64,000 bases of DNA from Cristatella mucedo (GCA_009760855.2 WPIO01000034.1:396001-460000), one strand, 5' to 3'. Numbered from the stretch's first letter, positions 1 through 11,325 are shown. Program-made: numbers and translations. Notes: generated by a model from the sequence alone, not told the origin.

Positions 1-10
1 GAGATGCCGC

Positions 11-973
11 ATGATCGCGCCACTGCCACCGCTGCGACTTACCGGCGACAGGGAGCAACAGCAGGCAATGCAGAGCCGCCCTGCTGCTGATGCTGCTGCT
101 GCTGCTCATGGCGTATCGCTGCTGCCGGCCACTTTGAATGGCTGTCTGCACCAAGCCTGCGGCCGCGAGGTCACACTGCCAGTCGACGAGCCTGAATCCA
201 TCACCTCGACTCCGATCGACTCGGCAGCCGAAGACTGCGCTGCTGCTGCTGCTGCTTCCGACGCTGCGGCCACGGCTTTCGGCGGCAGCTGCCCACCGAG
301 CGGCAGCAGTGCCAAGCAAAAGCAGCCGAAGAAGAAGGTGGTTTTCGCCGACGCCGCCGGCCTCCAGCTGGCTTCGGTGCGCCTCATGACCGAGGGCCGA
401 GACACTCCGCCTCAGCTCGACCCCAGGCTGCTGTGTACCCTGCATCGGCAGATCGCCGTCGACGACGAGGAGGACGAGGAGTCGCCGCAGTTTTCGCCAC
501 AGTTTGCGCAGCCGCTGGCCAGCTACACCACGTTCGCTGACCGCCTCGCGCGGCACTGCGTGTGCCTCGAGAGCGTGGCCGTGATCACGGGCCAAGTGAC
601 CGGCACCGTCAAGGTGCGCAACATCGCTTTCGAGAAAGAGGTCTTTGTGCGCTTCACGCTCGACGACTGGGCCACCTTCCACGACGTGCTGGCCTACTAC
701 GTCAACCCGAGCGATGGACACAGTAGCTCCGGCTACAGTAGCTCCTTCTGCGGCGGCGGCGGCAGCGTGTACGACACGTTCGCCTTCAGTGTGAGCCTGC
801 CCGTCCAGCTGCCCGAGAGGGGCCTCCAGTTCGCCGTGTGCTTCCGCTGCCGCGCCGGCACGTTCTGGGACAACAACGACTCGCGCAACTACAGCATCCT
901 GTGGGAAGATCCTGCTCGTCCGGCGGCGGCGGCTGCTTCGGCAGAGTCAGCCGCCGCTCGTAAGCCGCACTAG
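11..973 (+). CDS. Protein phosphatase 1 regulatory subunit 3-like, glycogen-targeting subunit (CBM21)
   Basis: 320 codons ending in TAG; the frame is still open upstream, so the start at 11 may not be the true one. Members of this family tether PP1 to glycogen so that it dephosphorylates glycogen synthase and phosphorylase. Residues 1-105 are low-complexity and rich in Ala, Gln and Ser. Residues 107-114 (KKKVVFAD) hold the RVxF-type PP1-docking motif in the context typical of PPP1R3B/C/D. A CBM21 carbohydrate-binding domain spans about 174-298, with the conserved stretches GTVKVRNIAFEKEV, FVRFTLDDW, YDTFAFSVSLP and FWDNNDSRNY. An acidic patch (DDEEDEE, about 151-157) lies between motif and domain. 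Length fits the vertebrate PPP1R3B/C class (about 285-320 aa). The coding sequence appears to be a single exon, as is usual for these genes. Ala-rich tail after 300. Orthology to B, C or D cannot be settled here. Confidence 0.9.
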   Translation: MIAPLPPLRLTGDREQQQAMQSRPAADAAAAAHGVSLLPATLNGCLHQACGREVTLPVDEPESITSTPIDSAAEDCAAAAAASDAAATAFGGSCPPSGSSAKQKQPKKKVVFADAAGLQLASVRLMTEGRDTPPQLDPRLLCTLHRQIAVDDEEDEESPQFSPQFAQPLASYTTFADRLARHCVCLESVAVITGQVTGTVKVRNIAFEKEVFVRFTLDDWATFHDVLAYYVNPSDGHSSSGYSSSFCGGGGSVYDTFAFSVSLPVQLPERGLQFAVCFRCRAGTFWDNNDSRNYSILWEDPARPAAAAASAESAAARKPH

Positions 974-1855
974 TTGTAAGTGCCGCCGCGGCTGCTACTG
1001 TGAAGTGACTGCTGCCGCGAGCTTGCGTCTGCACTGGATACTACAAGCTCGTCATCCCTGTGATCAATACTCCTCCTCCTGCTCCTGCTCCTCCTCCAAG
1101 GTCAGCCTCCTCAATAACCCAATCGGTGGCTCTGCCTTCCAGGTTCGACTGCGTTTGCGTTTTGATGCCGGCTTGTGGCGCTGGTGCTGCTGCTGCTTCT
1201 GCTCATCCATTTGAGCGTAAGCTGTTTGTGCACGACCATCGCGTCGACAAAATGCGATATCTTGGCCTCGGTGCCTGCTATATGTGATTGAGTGCACGGC
1301 GAATCCCGGTGAAGAGCCGCGTGCTCGTGTCAGCAAGGCCAAGGCCGTGCACGGGCTGCTGGTTTGTAGACTGGTACTCGTCGAATGTCTGTAATGAAGA
1401 TACAATGATCTCGTTCGATCACTGACGCGATCTGCACACCATACGTTTTACGTAGCTACGTAGGATTGTGATTCTCAACTGCATGCCGCCGACTGCAGGC
1501 ACAAACAACGGGTCAAGGCCTAAGGCCATGTAGCACGAAACGTAACTTCGAAATGTGTGTAACGGCCTTTAGCTCGCGTTTTGCAGTCAAAAGTTACATG
1601 TATGTCCTCACCTGCATCCAGCGAGGACACATATGCGTGACAGGTGGGTGCCAAGTCAGCGTGAAATGGAACTAGTTGAGGTGACACGGCGGTTTAAAAG
1701 GAATTAAAATGCCACAAGAGAAAATTGCTATCTGATTTACCATCCTCATTTGTATAGCAGAAGCTGAGTCTTCACGGCTATCGCCACCACTTGCAGTGGG
1801 CAATTAAGAATCGCTAGCTGCAGAACTGGAACCCACTACCTGGGATATGAAGTGC
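974..1855. other. Non-coding stretch downstream of the PP1-subunit gene
   Basis: Probably includes the 3' untranslated region of the preceding gene. It is rich in CTG/CTC triplets up to about 1220. I see no AATAAA and no convincing protein or repeat family. Confidence 0.4.
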
Positions 1856-1909
1856 CAGGCTCTGTGGTTGATCCAGGCTCTGCGATTGATCCAGGCTCTG
1901 TGATTGATC
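1856..1909 (+). repeat. 18-bp tandem repeat, three copies
   Basis: Three successive units at 1856, 1874 and 1892, each reading CAGGCTCTGYGRTTGATC, followed by a decayed partial fourth unit. Unit length is a multiple of three but no gene is evident here. Confidence 0.85.
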
Positions 1910-2063
1910 CAGCAGCTGTGCGATCCTGCAGAGCAGCCGTTAAGCAAACGAAGGAGCCAGTGCTGTATTGTCACGATTGGGATGGGGCGCATGGTTTTGA
2001 GGACAGCACACTCAGCCTGACTCCGGTGAGCTGGGCTGCATCCTTGGCATTGCAGGGTGAACT

Positions 2064-2216
2064 GTGATGGCCCAGTAGGTAAGGCCGATCGCTTTGCATG
2101 ACCTCGGTCCCGACGTCGTGGGTTCGAATCCAAAATCTCTCGGTGGGCGATCCTTTATCGCTGCTGCTAGTGGTGGCAAAGGCCGGAAAGGCTCTTCTGT
2201 CGCTGTATAAAAGGCT
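2064..2216 (+). mobile_element. tRNA-headed SINE, family B
   Basis: The head carries RNA polymerase III promoter boxes: an A box at about 2068-2078 (TGGCCCAGTAG fits TRGYNNARNNG) and a B box near 2120 (GGTTCGAATCC, exact match to GGTTCGANNCC). After the B box comes GTGGGCGATCCTTTATYG, which recurs in the copy at 34186-34330 in the same position relative to the B box. Its 3' part differs from SINE A. It is too diverged to be a functional tRNA. Confidence 0.7.
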
Positions 2217-2289
2217 GTTAAGTCAGCTAGCAATTTTTGCATTCACTATTTTTGCTCATGTGTACTGCTCTGCTGATAGGCTGCACTTT

Positions 2290-2440
2290 AATTAGCAACA
2301 TCGCCACTGCAGCAGAGAGAAAGAGAGAGCGTGAAGAACAGAGCTCTGAGAGCAGACTGTGTAGAGCAAAGAGCTTGGAGTAGAGAGCTTGGAGAGAGCT
2401 GGGAGTGCAGAGATCTCGGAGAGTCGAGAGTCTGGTGAGT
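2290..2440 (+). repeat. Purine-rich, imperfect GA/GAGCTT low-complexity stretch
   Basis: Runs of GAGAGA and repeated GAGCTTGGAG motifs on the plus strand; no coding potential recognised. Confidence 0.5.
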
Positions 2441-3104
2441 GAAGTGGACTGTTAGCCGACTACCCCCCCCCCCCAACCAGTTCAGACATGCTGAACACGT
2501 TCAGATGAGCAGGAGGTGGCATTGCTAAGAGTTCGCCGACGACGTTTTCCTTAGAAAATGCAGAGTTCCGGTGGGCTGGCAGGACGGGCGGAATGCTCAT
2601 TATTATGAGCTGGCGATACGTAACACGATTTGGACGAAACACCCTCTGGGCGGTGTTATTCGTCTATGTGAACCGTAGCTTGTCCTCGAACAAGCTGCCA
2701 AGTATGAATGAGCAGCATCTACTGTCTAGTATACGCTGACGATAAATTGCACCCGATGCCACAACAATGCAGAAATGCAATAAAACGGGGCCTTCACGAT
2801 ACTCGAGGCGAAGCGCCTGCACAAGATCTGCTCCTCCAGTCGCCGGTCAGTTCTGCGGGTGAGCCATTCTCAGATTACTGTTATATGCTACCATGCCCGT
2901 AGCACAGCACATGCAAAGCCGCCAACACACCAGAACTACGCTCCGCTTTGAAGAAGGCTTTACTCTGGATACAATGCAACCGATCAACTGTCGGTTGCAT
3001 CGTATTCGATGAAAGCATGCGACTCGGAGCGAGTATGCCACGAGCAGACTGCCCCCCAACCCCAGCTCTACTACAGCTCGCCGTGGACTTCCAAGAAGTT
3101 AAAG
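2441..3104. other. Intergenic DNA, nothing recognised
   Basis: Contains a C10 run at about 2464-2473 and short unsupported reading frames only. Confidence 0.3.
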
Positions 3105-3405
3105 GTTTCTCCAATCTTGTACCATAATAGTTACGCAACGACAACTACTCTCCTACTGCCGACTATGGCACATCCTTTTCAGCAGTCCTGAGCTGCTGCT
3201 TCTATGCTACTCACTACCTCAACTGCTCTCCTAACTCTGCTATGCTTCCCACTTTCTCTTTGTTGCGTGAGACGAAGTCTGTTGGCTACCGAATGCGTAC
3301 CGAAAGCCGCTTAGGCTGTGAGTGTGCTATACAAAACTCTCCTGCGTAATACCCACATGGTCTTTATGACTTTGTGGAGTTACAGACGGAGATACAAATA
3401 GTACG
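3105..3405 (+). mobile_element. 3' end of a CR1/L2-like LINE, second family
   Basis: Nearly identical over about 280 bp to the end of the longer copy at 28950-29880: both contain CTGCCGACTATGGCACATC, GTTGCGTGAGACGAAGTCTG and CCACATGGTCTTTATGACTT, then stop just after GACGGAGATACA. This copy is 5'-truncated within the C-terminal part of the open reading frame and holds only the last codons plus tail. It does not share the hairpin tail of the abundant L2 family. Confidence 0.75.
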
Positions 3406-4571
3406 CTGCACTTATGCTTTAATCAAGTCTTCACCATTCAATTTTTGTTGTGTGACCCGTAAGCTAAGCTAGTCACGAGCTTTTCTCATTTATTGAGCAC
3501 TGATTGTGGGGGGCAGCTACTCCAATTGCTATTGAGCAGCTTGGGCTGACTTCCAGTTAAAGCATACACGGCATTGCACTGGTAGTACACGTCAAAAGCA
3601 GCCATCCTTCGGTAAGCCAGCAAAAAGTCCAGGTCGGCTGGATAAGCTCAACTGTAATTGCTCTGGTAGTCACGATCTGCTGTGAGCAAAATCAGGCCAG
3701 CAGATTCCAGGCCTTGATGCCACGACACAGCAACCTATGGCTAATGCTACGCAGAAGACTACTGTGCCACACCTATAGGGCAACCGTAAGTATATTGTTG
3801 CTGCACACATTGAGCTGACAAGCTTACCACAGCGAGCAGCACAGTGCTCGATCAGGTTACTGAGCAGGCGTACTACCTCGACGGGGGAGGGGGGGGGCTC
3901 ACAGCTTCTTCAATGCACACCCGACAGCCAGCTGGCAAGTGTTAACCCGACCGATTGAATTGCTGTTTGGCAACCAGCCCGACGTTTCATAACGAGCATT
4001 CCTTTAGTCTTCTGCATGGCTTCCTCTATCACAAGTGATGCCAAGCCCCTCAAAGGTTTTGTCACGACACCTGGCCGACAGGCAGCTCCAGTCAACATAT
4101 GGTTTCAGTCAAGCTCTGGTGCAGCTGCCAGTATTTATGGGCAGCTGTGGATTAAAATAGGCCGAGTTTCAAGCATGGGCCAGCAGTCAAGTCCTAGTCC
4201 AACGACCAAAGCAGTCACACCACAAGTTGACCAACACTTCACTGTCAGCAGTAAGTAGCTGCCGGTGGTTGGCACCCTGTGGATGAATGAATGTGAAGGA
4301 TGAGACGAAAACTCTAGAGGTGATTAAACGACGTTACACACCAGGCGAGCTTCACTTCAATCTGGTCTTTGCAAAGCACGCTGCTACATTTCATCTACAT
4401 CCACTGTCTGTCCCACATACTGTTCACACATACAGAAAGCCCAACATTCATAACATTAGCAATGCTCACGACAGAGAAGACGTGGGATCAGGTAATGTCG
4501 TTTAATACACAGCAGGTTCAGGCATCTAGCTGCAAGACCCTCGTACCGTAGGCAACGAACGATGCTCACGG
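3406..4571. other. Intergenic DNA, nothing recognised
   Basis: No protein family, RNA gene or repeat copy identified. A G-rich run (GGGGGAGGGGGGGG) lies near 3885-3898. Confidence 0.3.
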
Positions 4572-5201
4572 CTACGATTTGTACATCTGCTCCTCCACTG
4601 CAGCACCAGCTGCCGACTCGGACAAGAGCTTCAGCATGCTTTGCTGCTGCTGCTGTGTCACCAAAAATGCTGCCACGGCGTTGGCAAGGAGCAGAAAGCC
4701 GAGGGTGCCACGGTGCCGCCGAGACAGCAAAGTGATCTCTCTGATGAACGCCGGAAACTCGGAGATGGCCGGAATCGGGTAGGTGACGTAGCGCCGGGCC
4801 AGGAGGGCGCAGGTCACGGGCACGATAGCCATTGGATACAGCCAGCCCAGCGTCGTCTGTACGACGGCACCGCGCAGAGGCATGCACACGGGGCACCTCA
4901 GGCGAGCGGCCAGAATGTTCTTCGTCACGGCGTTGTGCTGCAGAAGCGCCGTCAAAAGCGCCGGTATGGCGACGCTCGGCAGGAAGGAAGCGGAGAACCC
5001 AAAGCGGCCAAGACTCATCTTCCGCCGAAAGGTCACGTTCGCGTAGATGCCGGTGACGGCTGACAGACCGGCAAGAAAGCCGGCACCAACGGTGAAAGGC
5101 AACCTGGCGACAGCAGAGTTCGCGAGAGCTCGACATGAAGCGACGACGGCTGAACGCACGCACGCGGCCACCCAGAGAGCCGCCAAAGAGCAAACTATCA
5201 A
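4572..5201 (-). CDS. TMEM126-like mitochondrial inner-membrane protein, probable 3' coding exon
   Basis: An open frame of 209 codons ends at 4572. Vertebrate TMEM126A and TMEM126B act in respiratory complex I assembly at the mitochondrial inner membrane. Family signs from residue 34 on: a hydrophobic segment about 36-57, another at 68-88, CPVC at 103-106, LRG at 109-111, then GWLYPMAIVPVTCALLARRY (119-138), matching the family's cysteine pair, glycine-tyrosine-proline turn and ARY motif. A last hydrophobic segment covers 165-182, followed by a Gln run and a charged tail. No ATG opens this frame before residue 62, so the N-terminus must come from an upstream exon (higher coordinates). Possible splice acceptors on the minus strand are CGCCAG near 5104 and GTTCAG near 5149. 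Similarity is moderate. The minus-strand frame at 4456-5211 is a shadow. Confidence 0.65.
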   Translation of the reverse strand: MIVCSLAALWVAACVRSAVVASCRALANSAVARLPFTVGAGFLAGLSAVTGIYANVTFRRKMSLGRFGFSASFLPSVAIPALLTALLQHNAVTKNILAARLRCPVCMPLRGAVVQTTLGWLYPMAIVPVTCALLARRYVTYPIPAISEFPAFIREITLLSRRHRGTLGFLLLANAVAAFLVTQQQQQSMLKLLSESAAGAAVEEQMYKS

Positions 5202-5550
5202 GCAGTGCCAAGCAACGTCTGACCTCGCCCGAACCGGTGAGCGTCTAATTAGTACCTAATTCGCTGTTCTTTGTGACTGGTGACTGCATTCCAATTGTAG
5301 TCGATGATTTCCGCATCCGACATGCGCACGGCGCCCGGCGGCAGGCTTGCGCCACCGACGTGGTGCACGATAGTGCCCTGCCTGCCAGTCGACTGGCGCT
5401 GGCTTCCAAACCATGCACTGGTCATGATTTGGCCTGAAAAGCAGCAAAAGCTCAGCTGTCCCAGCTAAATCGTGCCACGGAAGCGTCATCGGTCACGTGT
5501 CATGCGACAGTTCGAGCCCGGCGGCAGGCCCAATAAAAACCAGGTCAACT

Positions 5551-5701
5551 TAATAATAATAATAATTCATTTATATAGCGCCCCAAGATAATTCAATCTC
5601 TATTCAGGCGCTTCACATATGCCTCGGGGCTCGAGCCCACGACCTCAGTCAGATGTTGGTCGGGGCTCGAGCACCTTAACCGCTAGACCAAACCAGCTCG
5701 G
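5551..5701 (-). mobile_element. SINE A, complete copy (tRNA head, LINE-like hairpin tail)
   Basis: Read on the minus strand: A box TGGTCTAGCGG, B box region GTGGGCTCGAGCCC, then a 3' hairpin (AAGCGCCTGAATAGAGATTG ... CTTGGGGCGCTATATAAATG) and a (TTA)n tail, which lies at 5551-5566 on the plus strand. Same architecture as the copies at 11893 and 53643. The tail hairpin matches that of the L2 LINE. Confidence 0.85.
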
Positions 5702-6467
5702 CTTTTTTAGAATTACAAATACAATTACAATTACAGCGAGTACAGCGAGACGACTAGATGCTGACGAGCCTGCGATTCGAGAGCACATGACCGAATTACA
5801 CCCAAGCACAGTGCGCATGATTCGACTCACACAAAAAACCAACAGATCACTTCGGACAACACTTGCCCCGGTCCGACACACTCATCACGCAAGTTCTTGC
5901 AGAGCACGCACGGTCGCTTGCGGCGAAAACCTCGTCCGCCGAGCCGCTACCGCAGCAGCAGCCGTCGTCGCCTTTCGGACGACTCGAGCTCCACACGAAG
6001 CACAAAGCACAATGAGCCAGCTAGGTGTAGCTCCGTGGGGCGATACACGTGGAGCAGGAGCTCGCGTCCTCTGACATCCGGCGATCGGTGGCGGTGGGCG
6101 GCGCGGGTCACGTCCCAGGCAATGCAAGCTCTCTCGATCGACGATTCTCAGGCGAGACAGGGGCGACGCGGGCGAGGCTCGAGGTCTCGAGCTGCCAGCT
6201 GTTCCAGCTGGTGGATGGACGCTACGCATCCATCTTGGGCCGCGGAGCTCGCACTCGAGAGAGCACTCGGGACTCAGGTCGATCGTGCCCCAAGAACGCT
6301 CGCGCGACAGGCCGATCGCGCGAGCGATACAGGCGGGCACAAATTGCACCTAAGTCGCTAAGACAGCTGACTAGCCGTATCAGGCGCATTTTCCGAAGCG
6401 CCGGCATACACATGCCCGGCGAGCTGCTTTCGGCTTTGGCTAACGCTGGCGATCTGCGAATAAACCA

Positions 6468-6512
6468 AATAATGATGATAATAATAATAATAATAATAAT
6501 AAATAATGATAA
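6468..6512 (+). repeat. (ATA)n microsatellite
   Basis: About ten ATA/ATG units. May be the tail of a very decayed retroelement, but no hairpin motif precedes it. Confidence 0.8.
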
Positions 6513-7310
6513 ATTGGAATGCAGGACATTGCCATAAAAATCCACAGATTAAAGCACTAATCCCTATTCTAGCGAAAAGGACTCGAACGCAACAGACACC
6601 CCGCTAGAACGAACGGCCGCAGCGCACCGGGCCGGGAGACTATGCCGGCGGCAATCGTTAATGGAAGCGAATCGTGGGCAGCAGGCGCTAGCAAGCTGCC
6701 AGCGTTCACTCTCCAAGCTGCCAGAGGGCTAACGCACGCCGTCGCTACCTGGCTACGATGTGCACACATCACACGACATCACGCACGTCGCGAGCGTGCT
6801 CCGGACGTGAAAGCCGGCATTTGTTGTAGTAGCGCCACCTCGCGGCGAGAGACCGGATGCAGCTTCCGCCGCCGTCCGAGATCGCTGTAGCGGCCTGACC
6901 AGGTCTCCAATATTTGAGAAGACTGCGAGCGGTCTGGACGACAGCTGCTGCACCGCCTGCTGGTCGCGACGTTCGGCTAGCGTGCTGGGACGCTGGCAGA
7001 GCGTCAAAGCGCGAGCGTCGGACGCCGCGAGCGGCCGCTGGTCCGTCCGTTGCTTCTGCGCCGAGCCCTCGCGCCCATAATAGCGCGCGCGCGCGCTCTC
7101 TCGTTGCGTCGCCTCTGCGACGTGCGATGTCGGCCAGCGGCGTCCTTCGAATAGCCGAGAACCGCGAATTCAGTTGCGTGAAAAGCAGGAAGCGCCGAGC
7201 CCGCAGCGCCGAGCCCGTAGCGCGGTCGCACCGTCGGAGAGACGGCGCTACAATGCACGGGACGAAATGTCCGAGCTGTCGCCCACTCGCGACGCTTCCG
7301 GACAGCCATC

Positions 7311-7318
7311 TGACGTCA
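7311..7318. promoter_or_regulatory. Perfect cAMP response element (TGACGTCA)
   Basis: Palindromic CREB/ATF consensus inside the CpG-rich segment. A GCCATCTTTTT motif resembling a YY1 site lies 140 bp downstream. Function untested; one such 8-mer is expected by chance about once in 65 kb. Confidence 0.3.
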
Positions 7319-8269
7319 TCTGAAGCACCGCAGCGAGAGAGGAAAAAGTGCTCGGCTCAGTGTGGAGCGGATTACGCGGTAAAAACGTTTTTAAAAATGG
7401 TGACAGATAAAATGATGCTGAGGTAGTGGGAGCGCCCGTGGCATTCATTCGCTGCCATCTTTTTCAATAATGTCTGAATATATAGTAACATAATAGGATA
7501 ATATGTGAATGAATGAGAAACCCTCGGCCGTCCGATGCGCTGCCGCGGTTACCTTGGACGCGGGACGGAACGCTAGAGTGCAGTCGGAGGGTGCGGCGCC
7601 ACCGATTCGCTGCTTCTGGGCGCTTGTTTTTTGTGGCCCGAGATTAATGCAATGATGATCGCACTTTTAAAGTTACTTATTTCAGAGCGTAGGGTAGCTA
7701 CGATTTCAAGGTTTCCAATTTTTTTGACCAGAATTGATTTATTTAACCCAGTTTTATTTAAGGCGACACTTCTAAATTGTGCGAACGCACGTGCGCCAGA
7801 AAGTAGCAAAGGCAAGTCCTGGGCAAGTCTCAACTCACTGGAAGCAAAGCTAGCGCTAGCTAGTCGAACGAGTATGAACTCTCCAGAAGATCGTGGGCTG
7901 TGCATCCAACCGCATTTCACTCGGTGACCAGGAACGCGACTGGTAGAGTTCACGCTGCAAATGTTGCGAGTTCGCTTTTCCTAGCTTTTTAAGAAAGTAA
8001 TAATTGTTTCCAGGGATAGAAATCTACGAAGAGCGCTGCACTAATAAAAACAAGGTGTGTGGTCTCCAAGTATGGAAAGAACTAGGCCGTATACACAGCG
8101 CTCGTAACGATACTAGTTTCAGCTGACGCACGCCAAATGCCGGTGATGCCTGAAACTGGTATCCCTCGTTGCATCCTGTAGGTGCTGCACCAATGCCTTG
8201 GTCCACTACGGGAAAATACAACTGCTGCCTATTTCGTGGCGTCGCCTTTTATGCAGCCTCAGTCATCGA

Positions 8270-8271
<2 letters not shown>

Positions 8272-8317
<46 letters not shown>
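8272..8317. repeat. (TA)n microsatellite
   Basis: About 23 uninterrupted TA units, directly next to a partial SINE A head. Confidence 0.95.
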
Positions 8318-8320
<3 letters not shown>

Positions 8321-8362
8321 CTCACTGGTTAAGGTGCTCGTCCCCAGTCCGAGGTCAAGGTA
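8318..8362 (+). mobile_element. Partial SINE A head
   Basis: Retains the A-box region followed by TTAAGGTGCTCG and CCGAGGTCA as in full SINE A copies, then breaks off into an L2 fragment. Confidence 0.5.
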
Positions 8363-8832
8363 AATGTATGTCAGCGGTGAGTGGTATATTGCTTGATAAA
8401 CAGCACGAATAACGTGGTTAGGGATGATATGTACAGGGTCAGCATGCAAGTGTAGTTAGTGGCAGCATGCACAATGTCAGCACACATAACGGACGAATCA
8501 CAGGGATCACTGAGACTCACTAAATGTTGTCCTAAATAGGTGCGTTTTAATTACTTTTTAAAGTGGTTAAGTCAGGAGATGTCGTGACGGAAGTCGGAAG
8601 TGAGTTCCAAGATTTGAGAGCATACGAACTGAATGCATGGTCTCCAAAGGATACAAGCTTTGTACGAGGTATGGGTGAGCTGTTGGATTCCGAAAAGCGG
8701 GCGGTACGATGCTTGGCGTGGTGGGGGAGTAGATCTGAGAGATAGGCTGGAGCCAAAGAATGAAGTCACCTAAAAGTGAGCGACAAAACCTTGGAAGTCG
8801 ATCCGTTGCTTGACTGGGAGCCAGTGCAGGTT
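8363..8832 (-). mobile_element. L2 LINE 3' fragment
   Basis: On the minus strand this encodes the C-terminal part of the L2 protein (MAPAYLSDLLPHHAKHRTAR) and the start of the 3' untranslated region. The terminal hairpin is missing. Another L2 copy abuts it at 8833. Confidence 0.85.
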
Positions 8833-9505
8833 AATAATGATAAATAATAAATCACTTGATAAAGCGCCCTCAGAGAACTTAATCTCTCTCTAGGCGCTTT
8901 ACATTTGCTGTAAAGTGAAATGCAATTAAATGGTAAGTAAAATCCTGCTTGAAAAACAAACGAAATGAATAATATGGTTAGGGGTGACATGCACAGGGTC
9001 AGCATGCAAATGTGGTTAGTGGCAGCATGCACAGTGTCAGCACGCATAAGCACATCAAGGACGAATCACAGGGACCCACTAAATGCTGTCCTAAATAGGT
9101 GTCTTTTTAGGTTCCTTTTAAATGTGGTCAGGTCAGAGAATGTTCTGACGCAGGTCGGGAGGGAGTTCCAGGCTTTGAGAGCATATGAACTAAATGCACG
9201 GTCTCCAAAGGATTTAAGGTTTGTATGAGGTATTTGTAGACTGTTGAATTCCGAAAAGCGGGTGGTACGATGCTTGGCCTGATGGGGTAGTATATCTGAC
9301 AGATAGGCTGGAGCCATAGAATGAAGGGACCTAAAAGTGAGCGACAAAACTTTGAAGTCAATCCGTTGCTTGACTGGTAGCCAGTGCAGGTCGGCGAGAA
9401 GTGGAGTAACGTGGCAACTGCGACGCTCACGACAGACAAGCCTAGCTGCAAAGTTTTGCACCAGCTGTAAGTGCCTGAGTGCACATGCCGATAGACCAGC
9501 AAGCA
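8833..9505 (-). mobile_element. L2 LINE 3' fragment with complete tail
   Basis: The 3' end carries (ATA)n, the AAAGCGCC/GGCGCTTT hairpin at about 8864-8903 and the C-terminal coding region including the HWLPVKQRIDFKVLSLTFRS stretch. Homology fades beyond about 9505 into unrelated DNA. 5'-truncated, as usual for target-primed reverse transcription. Confidence 0.88.
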
Positions 9506-9964
9506 GTGAGTTACAGTTACACGCAGGTGTACATTTGCGTGAGTGTAGCCAGTGCAGTGTCATGGAGCTCTTGTTCGAGTGGAATGTATCTCCGATGCAT
9601 CGCAAAACTTTCCTTTATAAGCTGTGAGTAGTTTTGGAATATTTTGCATTCGGTATGGCAACACATCAGCTATGTACGGGCCGAATGTAGTACGATTCCC
9701 CAACCGTGTGTAGACACAATTAAAGGCGTGCAAATCTCTCGATGTTGAGTTGATGCCCCTAGCTTGATAATAAATAGCTCGTAGATAAGTACATAACCGG
9801 AGAATTTCACTTGTTAGCGACGATTGCTTCGATAAATCTACGCGTTGTTGCTGCAGGGCGTTTCTTGTACATCAAACCTTCCTAAAAAGAGAGTCGCAAC
9901 ATAGTCTTGGAGCACATTTAAATTAACGGCCTATCATAAAATCATGAAACTGAAACATTTAGAT

Positions 9965-10373
9965 ATACCATTCACACCTCGTACAAACCTCAAATCCTTT
10001 GGAGACCGTGCATTTAGTTCGTATGCTCCCAAAGCCTAGGACTCCCTCCCGAATTGCCTCAGAACATCCCCTGACTTGACCACATTTAAAAAGAACTTAA
10101 AAACACACCTATTTAGGACAGCATTTAGTGGGTCCCTGTGATTCATCCTTGATGTGCTTATGCGTGCTGACACTGTGCATGCTGCCACTAACCACATTTG
10201 CATGCTGACTCTGTGCATGTCACCCCTAACCATGTTATTCATTTTGTTTGTGTATCAAACAGGATATTACTCACCATTCAATTGCATTTCCCTTTGCAGT
10301 AAATGTAAAGCGCCTAGAAAGAGATTGAGTTCTCCGAGGGCGCTTTATGAAGTGCATTATTATTATTATTATT
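9965..10373 (+). mobile_element. L2 LINE 3' end
   Basis: Contains the last ~55 codons (TNLKSFGDRAFSSYAPKA, with a TAG where a Trp codon is expected), the 3' untranslated region with the TGTGCATGCTGCCACTAACC motif, the hairpin at 10307-10346 and a (TTA)n tail. Confidence 0.9.
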
Positions 10374-10544
10374 GTTCACGTAAAACTATATACTATTACA
10401 ATGAGTCCCCACTTTTCTGCATGAGTAATGATATCCTTGGATAAATGGTAGAGGAAATGCCACACCATTTTTACATTGACAACTTATGTAGAAAATAATG
10501 CATTTGTATATCTCTCTAAGAGAACTGACTCTCTATCTCTCTAT

Positions 10545-11325
10545 CATAATATTGCTAAAATTCGGGCTTGTTTAGATAAGGATACCACGTCTAAGTTGGT
10601 CCATGCATTCGTGACATCTCGTCTCGACTTCTCCAAATCACTGCTTACTGGCCTACCAGCATGTGCGATCAGGCGATTGCAGCTGGTGCAAAACTCTGCA
10701 GCTAGGCTTGTCTGTCGTGAGCGTCGCAGTTGCCACATTACTCCACTTCTCACCGACCTGCACTGGCTACCAGTCAAGCAACGGATTGACGTCAAGGTTT
10801 TGTTGCTTACTTTTAGGTCCCTTCATTCTATGGCTCCAGCCTATCTCTCCGACATACTCCCCCATCAGGCCAAGCATCGTACCACCCACTTTTCGGAATC
10901 CAGCAGTCTACAAATACCTCGTACAAACCTTAAATCCTTTGGAGACCGTGCATTTAGTTGGTATGCTCCCAAAGCCTGGAACTCCCTCCTGACCTGCGTC
11001 AGAACATCCCCTGACCTGACTACATTTAAAAGGAACTTGAAAACACACCTATTTAGGACAGCATTTAGTGGGTCCCTGTGATTCGCCCTTCACGTGCTTA
11101 TGCGTGCTGACACTGTGCATGCTGCCACTAACCACATTTGCATGCTGACCCTGTGCATGTCACCCCTAACCATATTATTTATTTCGTTTGTTTTTCAAGC
11201 ATGATTTTACTTACCATTTAATTGCATTTCCTTTTGCAGCAAATGTAAAGCGCCTAGAAAGAGATTAAGTTCTCTGAGGGCGCTTTATCAAGTACATTCT
11301 TATTATTATTATTATTATTAAGCTG
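10545..11325 (+). mobile_element. L2 LINE 3' end, long fragment
   Basis: An open frame (running to 11081) covers the whole post-RT C-terminal region from HNIAKIRACLDKDTTSKLVH to the natural stop after RTAFSGSL. Then come the 3' untranslated region, hairpin 11247-11286 and (TTA)n tail. Coding sequence is unbroken here, so the copy is fairly young. It lies 170 bp from the previous copy in the same orientation. Confidence 0.92.

Larger units (their letters stand above)
5885..7440. other. GC- and CpG-rich segment, possible promoter region
   Basis: Much richer in CpG than its flanks, including a CG-alternating run (GCGCGCGCGCGC) around 7083-7095. Overlapping open frames on both strands are explained by the base composition and match no family I know. 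No downstream gene could be assigned, so promoter function is inference. Confidence 0.35.

Noticed and set aside
2064-2140. Possible tRNA gene
   Set aside because: The boxes are good but the cloverleaf is not kept, and the same sequence recurs with a SINE body at 34186.
5897-6537. Arg/Ser-rich frames on both strands in the CpG-rich block
   Set aside because: They look superficially like SR-protein sequence, but overlapping frames on both strands are equally open and no RNA-binding domain is present.
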